From positions 5,747,419 through 5,811,418 of the forward strand of contig CM071930.1 of NCBI GenBank assembly GCA_016081115.2: a stretch of 64,000 nucleotides of DNA. The letters are read 5' to 3'. Shown in pieces: positions 59,043-64,000 of this stretch (position 1 is the stretch's first letter; every line of letters starts with the position of its first letter). This stretch comes from Rehmannia glutinosa (Eukaryota > Streptophyta > Magnoliopsida > Lamiales > Orobanchaceae). The notes below the pieces were generated by a model. The model was not told where the DNA came from and did no database searches. It was given only the letters and a program-made list of their open reading frames with translations. The translations under genes were made by a program, and so were the position numbers.

Positions 59043-59849
59043 TTTGACCTGTGGTGATTTCTTGAGGTTAGAGGTCTTAAGTTCAAATCATCACATTTGC
59101 ACCACTTAATTGAGTCTGTCGCACAAGGCGTGTCCAATATAGTTTACCTGGCTGTCGTGGTTTGTAGGCCATTGCCTCAAGCCCGATGGTCTATCCAACG
59201 TCAATAATTAAAACATTTTCATTACACCATCTTAATTGTTGGATAATAATTCGTACTTTTGAGGTGAAAAGTTTAGTATACACAACATTATATTTACTTC
59301 TTATAATACTTGAACATATAATGCTATATCTTAATAAATATTAATATTTTTAATATGATCAAAAACGTATTTATAAACATTTATTGAATATCGTATCAAA
59401 AGTAAGAATCTTAATAATTTGTGAATATACTTGATATGGTACTGGGTGGCATGCGTTCGCCCAAAAAGTATTGTTTGGTCTGAGCCTAAAGGATTTATCC
59501 TAGAAAAACACCTCTTTGAGGTGAAAAGGTTTGCCCCTTGCTTATAAGTCACAGTTCACTCGCATGCTCATTTGATGTGGGATGTATCTCTCTCCCCATC
59601 AATACTAATTACTATCAAATAGTAATGTTTTAGTTATGTCATAATTATAAGTTAACTAATCTGAAAACACATAAAAAAATAATTCTTACATAATTTCTAA
59701 ATAAGTACAAACATTATTTTCATTCGTATTTTATCCATACATCTACAAATTTATAAATTATCTATGTCGCATTTTTTTGTTCTTTTTTTTTTTTTGTTCG
59801 TCCTGACTTTTTACTAATGCTGATAATATAGATGTAGCTATGATCAGTA
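59043..59849. other. Intergenic DNA with a possible SINE-like piece
   Basis: 59041-59215 contains GTTCAAATCATC (box B-like) and a body with TGTCGTGGTTTGTAGGCC that resembles plant SINEs, but box A and tail are unclear. The rest is AT-rich with no gene. Confidence 0.35.
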
Positions 59850-61398
59850 AGTATTGTAATAATGGGTGTTTATCTCCCTCAGAGAGCTCTGTTACAAAAA
59901 TCACGACCTGCGTGGAGGCGATTGCGGCGGTTTGGTATTCTGTCACAAGATCGGATTTTCTGGTCTATTGGTAATGGTAGGGCCAGTTTCTGGGATGATA
60001 TCTGGATTGGGCATCGATCACTTACAGACTATTGTTTGGATCAGCAGATGGAGCATTTTTCGTTGAATGGTTTATTCGTGATGGTTTGTGGGATTTGGAT
60101 AAACTACATCAGGTATTGGTCTCGAGATATAGGCTTCCTGAGCGACTCATCGAGAATATCTCTGGGGTTTCTATTCTGTTAGGATCTGAGGATGTCATGC
60201 GATGGATGCTTACCCCTCATGGTGGGTTTTCCATATCTTCTGCCTGGGATTCCATTCGAGCTAGAAAAATAAATAATCTTTTGTTCGGTGCCATTTGGAA
60301 CGATGTTCTTACTCCTTCCATATCGGTTTTCCTTTGGCGTCTCTGTCATAATCGACTCCCTGTGGATGTCAAGCTTCAAGCACGTGGCACTTCTCTTGCG
60401 TCACGTTGTTGTTGTTGCTTGCATCATCCTCATTCCTCTCCTCAGGTTGAATCTATCTCTCACCTCTTTTTGATGAATGATATTGTTCAGTCTGTGTGGA
60501 ATCATTTTCTCCTCTGGTTTGGCACTACACTTCCACACACCACTAATATGATATTATTCCTCAGTTTTTGGAGGAATCGCTCACACAGATCACACACGAG
60601 GCACTTGAGTTTTATTGTTCCTTGTTTGATTCTATGGTTTATCTGGACGGAAAGGAATAGTGTCAAGCACCGACACCTTCCTTTCTTGGCATCTCACATT
60701 ATTTGGCAGGTAGAGCGGCATCTCTGGCTCCTTGTTTGGCTAGCTCCTCAGTCTACTCAGATCAAGCTGAACACATATGGTTCATTTGATCGAGGCACGT
60801 TGATAGCTGGAGGAGGGGGTTTGATTCAGGATCACTCGGGCAACCTCATGTTGGCATTTCATAGTTCATTTCAGGCTGTTTCTAGCTTCCATGCGGAGTT
60901 ATTAGCACTGGAGATAAGACTACATCGAGCCCGACAGTTTTCATCGCATATTTGGATAGAGTTGGATGCAATGGCCGTGATTACCACGATCACATTTGGT
61001 TGTCTTGGGTCTTGGCAGGTTCAACACACCCTGATTCGTATCAAGAACCTATTGAGGGACCTTCACTACTCGATTTCCCACATACACAGAGAGGAGAATC
61101 GTCCATCAGATCATTTGGCAGAGCTGGGAGCCGCATCTCTTGGTTGTCATCTTGTTTATGAGGGCACGACATCCCACCATCTACTATCGCTCATTCGGAT
61201 GGACCAACTGGGATATCCGAACTTTAGATCTTGATAGACCATTGGTTCTCATTGTATTCTATTGATAGTTCATTATGATATAATTGTAGATATCGTACCC
61301 ATAACGGGAAATTACATTGTATGATCTTTTAATGGTTTAATCTATAGGTAGGGGATCACGCCTCAATCCCCCACCCCCAGGGTGTTATTTCTCTTTTA
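59850..61398 (+). pseudogene. LINE ORF2 3' fragment: RT tail, zinc-binding domain, RNase H
   Basis: Begins in the post-RT connector (WSIGNGRASFWDDIWIG, about 59962). After one frameshift near 60065 it continues as a 400-codon frame to 61234. This holds the RT zinc-binding domain (FGAIWNDVLTPSISVFLWRL, then CHNRLPVD, 60280-60365) and an RNase H (LNTYGSFDRGTLIAGGGGLI near 60770, HAELLALEIRL near 60890, HREENRPSDHLAE near 61085). The first RNase H Asp is replaced (NTYGS instead of N(V/T)DGS). A 3' UTR and a short A-run (61399) follow. 5'-truncated, as is usual for LINE copies. Confidence 0.85.
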
Positions 61399-61409
61399 AA
61401 AAAAAGTCA

Positions 61410-62427
61410 AAATAAAATTAAAGCGTATAGATTACTTCGAAGTCTTTGGACCAGGATAACATTAATGGCCAGTGGACAGGACAAAGACTAAATTAGATAC
61501 AAACAATGTTGTATATAGTATTTACAAATTACAACTAATAAAAGTGTCCCATATTTACTCCGAGTAGGCTTTAGCGTTAATGCACCTCACATAGCCTTTT
61601 TATTCGGGTCACGCCCGGACGGCTTAGGTCGCCCAATTTGACCGGAAGATTTGTGGACTTGATCTCTTGCCCATGGATCAATAGGATAACGACACGTCGC
61701 ATGTGTGCGATTTCTGTTGCATTTCGTTCGTCTAATAACAAACGTTGGCTAATTTATATATAAACTCCTTAACAAACGAGCAAGATTGTGTAGCGTAAAG
61801 GCCTTGGCTCAGAATTAAAGATAAGTATAAAATTAGTGATTCTTTTACAAAGTAATTGGGTGATAAGATAGTGTGGAATAATGCTTTCCTACTTATTCAT
61901 TATCAATAGTCGTGGCTCAGAATTAAAGACAAGTATAAATTTACCCCAAAGGCCAAGGAAATGATCGAAAAAGTAATCAAATTATAATATAGCGCAGGAA
62001 ATATTCAACATAATGTTTCCTGTAATGCAAGCCATTGCATTGGAGAGTATAGAGCTCGTTTGTTTATATTTTAGACAAAACTTTTTGTTGTTTTTAATAT
62101 TTGAGAAAGAAAATGGATAGATTTTTGTATAAAAGTGAAATGTTTGGATAATTCATATGAATTTGACTATATAAGTATGAAATGAAATTAAAAATGTATC
62201 TGGATGGTTTTTTATCCATACAAAGACTTGATTTTCTAAAAAATATATTAAGTTTTAATTCTTTTATAAAATAAATCATAATAATATTTTATAAAAAAAT
62301 ATCGTTTTTTTTTTATCTCATTATTATCTTTACATCTCATCAATCAAGTTATGTTGAATTATTGATATAAAAACATTGAACTTACAATTATAAAACTAAA
62401 AATGTTTTTGGATAGTTTTTTATGCAT
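61410..62427. other. Intergenic DNA between two LINE fragments
   Basis: Contains the direct repeat TGGCTCAGAATTAAAGA(T/C)AAGTATAAA at 61805 and 61914, about 110 bp apart, and AT-rich DNA. No gene seen. Confidence 0.5.
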
Positions 62428-64000
62428 ATAAAGAATCTATTGCAGCAGTACGAAATTACTCCTGGACAGGGGATTAACTTGAGGAAATCATGTGTTCACT
62501 TCAGTTCAAATGTTAATAAGCAACAAGAGGTGATTGATATTCTGGGTGTCCAAGTTCAGAAGCATTTCGGGAAGTATTTGGGTCTTCATTCTCTCATTGG
62601 GAGGCGAAAAAGAGAGATCTTTGGTTACATCCGTAATAATATGTGGTCTCACATACAAAGATGGAGGAATAAACCATTGTCAAAAGCCGGAAAAATGTAC
62701 TTATAAAATCTGTTGCCCAGGCTATCCCAGCTTATTGCATGAGAGTGTTTCTTCTACCAAGTTCTCTTGGAGATGAGATTCAAAAAATAATCTATTCTTA
62801 TTGGTGGAGCTCGCGGAAAGATGGGGGAAAGGCATTAATTGGCTTCACTGGAACAAACTTTGTGTTTCGAAGGATTCTGGTGGTCTAGGTTTCCGAGAAT
62901 TTCATTTCTTTAACTTAGCATTGTTGGCGAAGCTTGGTTGGAAACTTATTTCCAACCCAGATGCTATGATATGCAGGATACTCAAAGCTAAATATTTCCG
63001 GGGGGATTTTTTAAATTCGAACCGGAGCAAATCCTAGTTTTACGTGGCGAAGCATCCGGAGCTCCGGACAAGTGTTGAGCATGGGAACGAGATGGAGTAT
63101 TGGAAATGGTAGCACCATTAGTGTATGGGGGTCTCCTTGTCTACGTGACTCGGAGAATTTTTACATCCAAACACCACAAATTGAGGGGTTAGGCGATTTA
63201 AAAGTTAATGAGCTTATTATCCTAGGGTCATTTGAATGGGATGTTGGTATTATTGAGGAAATATTTTATACTCGTGATGTGGAGCAAATCCTAAATATAC
63301 CATTATGTGCATCTACAAATGGAAGATAGATTGATATGGCATTATTCAAGAATGGGATATACTCGATTTAAACGGGTTATCGATGTTTGGTGGAATCAGT
63401 GATCAACGACCAATTTGGGTGTGCTGGTGAGTGGAATAAGATTTGGCGTTTAAAAGTTCCATCCAAGATTAATTTTTTCTTATGGCAGGCATGTCGCGAC
63501 TGTCTCCCAACTCGGACCAACCTAAGGAAGAAAGGGTTAGAGATTACCCAATCAGTGTTTTACGTAATTCTCAACTCGAAACTAATTGGCATACATTTAT
63601 TACTTGTGAATTTGCAGAAGGGTGTTGGAGGGAATGTAAGTTGCTTCACCTAGTCCATAGGATTGCAAGCTTTTCTGATTATTTTTTTGACTGGTTCTTC
63701 GGTATGTTAAAAGAATTAAATTCATTGTCTGCTAGTAGAATGAGTATGGTTTTGTGGAATATTTGGAAACAGAGAAATTCCGAACTTTGGAATAATTCTC
63801 ATTCTCACCGCTTATCTCTGTTTGTGGTGCACTATCCTACTTGAGTGATTGGTTGTGATTCGAAATAGCAATATTGTGCATGAGGTGGATCATGTTCATT
63901 CATGTGTTTTGTGGCACTTACCTCCAAAGTCAGTTCATAAGATCAATGTTGATGCATCATTCTTTAAAAATCAAAATAAATTTGGTATGGGGATGGTTTT
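62428..64000 (+). pseudogene. Second LINE ORF2 fragment, runs off the window
   Basis: RT thumb and connector (SLIGRRKREIFGYIRNNMW near 62595, PLSKAGKMYL to 62703, then after a frameshift AIPAYCMRVFLLPSS). This is followed by WLHWNKLCVSKDSGGLGFRE (62840-62900), RWSIGNGSTISVW (63090), the zinc-binding domain (IWRLKVPSKINFFLWQACRD, 63440-63500) and the first RNase H strand (KINVDASFF, near 63943-63970). At least four frameshifts or stops (62704, 62810, 63037, 63329). Its 5' end is truncated at about 62428. It is a different LINE family from the fragment at 59850, judged by sequence. Confidence 0.85.

Noticed and set aside
59041..59215. Second SINE
   Set aside because: A box B-like motif is present, but box A, tail and target duplication are not convincing.

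Overview
This is nuclear DNA of a flowering plant, most likely a eudicot. It is AT-rich, its genes have many GT-AG introns, and both cellular genes are plant-type. The species cannot be named from the sequence. The window has two parts: a retrotransposon graveyard (1-21.4 kb) and a genic part (about 26.5-52.6 kb), followed by intergenic DNA full of small DNA transposons and two LINE relics (52.7-64 kb).

Left part. Positions 1-7832 hold a decayed Ty3/Gypsy element of the Tat type on the minus strand. It has gag, protease, RT, two RNase H domains and integrase, then a 3' region with a hairpin-rich tandem repeat and an extra ORF on the opposite strand. It is cut in gag by a Sirevirus-like Ty1/Copia element (two LTRs, 8059-15182) that kept gag but lost nearly all of pol. 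On its other side a 3' piece of the same Gypsy family appears in the opposite orientation (15183-15855). A second Sirevirus-like element follows on the minus strand (15856-21384), with one truncated LTR, a cluster of polypurine-like tracts and an internal deletion removing most of RT.

Genic part. Two genes lie tail to tail. On the plus strand, nine coding exons (26556-33956) encode a 409-residue secreted, probably membrane-anchored protein with a PI-PLC X domain; its frame is intact. On the minus strand, fifteen exons (52567 down to 36618) encode nicotinate phosphoribosyltransferase of NAD salvage. All exons and splice sites are visible, but exon 3 lacks 1 nt and exon 12 carries a +2 and a -1 indel, so the conceptual protein is interrupted. 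A short-LTR Copia element sits in intron 13, and a 1.05 kb hAT-type element with a perfect 8-bp target duplication sits just upstream of the NAPRT TATA box. The PLC introns hold a solo Sirevirus LTR with a perfect 5-bp duplication, a hAT element, a Tourist-like MITE and three members of one inverted-repeat family. A degenerate minisatellite lies between the two gene 3' ends.

Right part. Several hAT-type elements (one nested in another), a PIF/Harbinger MITE, a tRNA-type SINE candidate, recent tandem duplications and two 5'-truncated LINE ORF2 fragments. I found no rRNA, functional tRNA, CRISPR or prokaryotic-type system. Most novelty lies in how the elements are nested and in the apparent damage to NAPRT.
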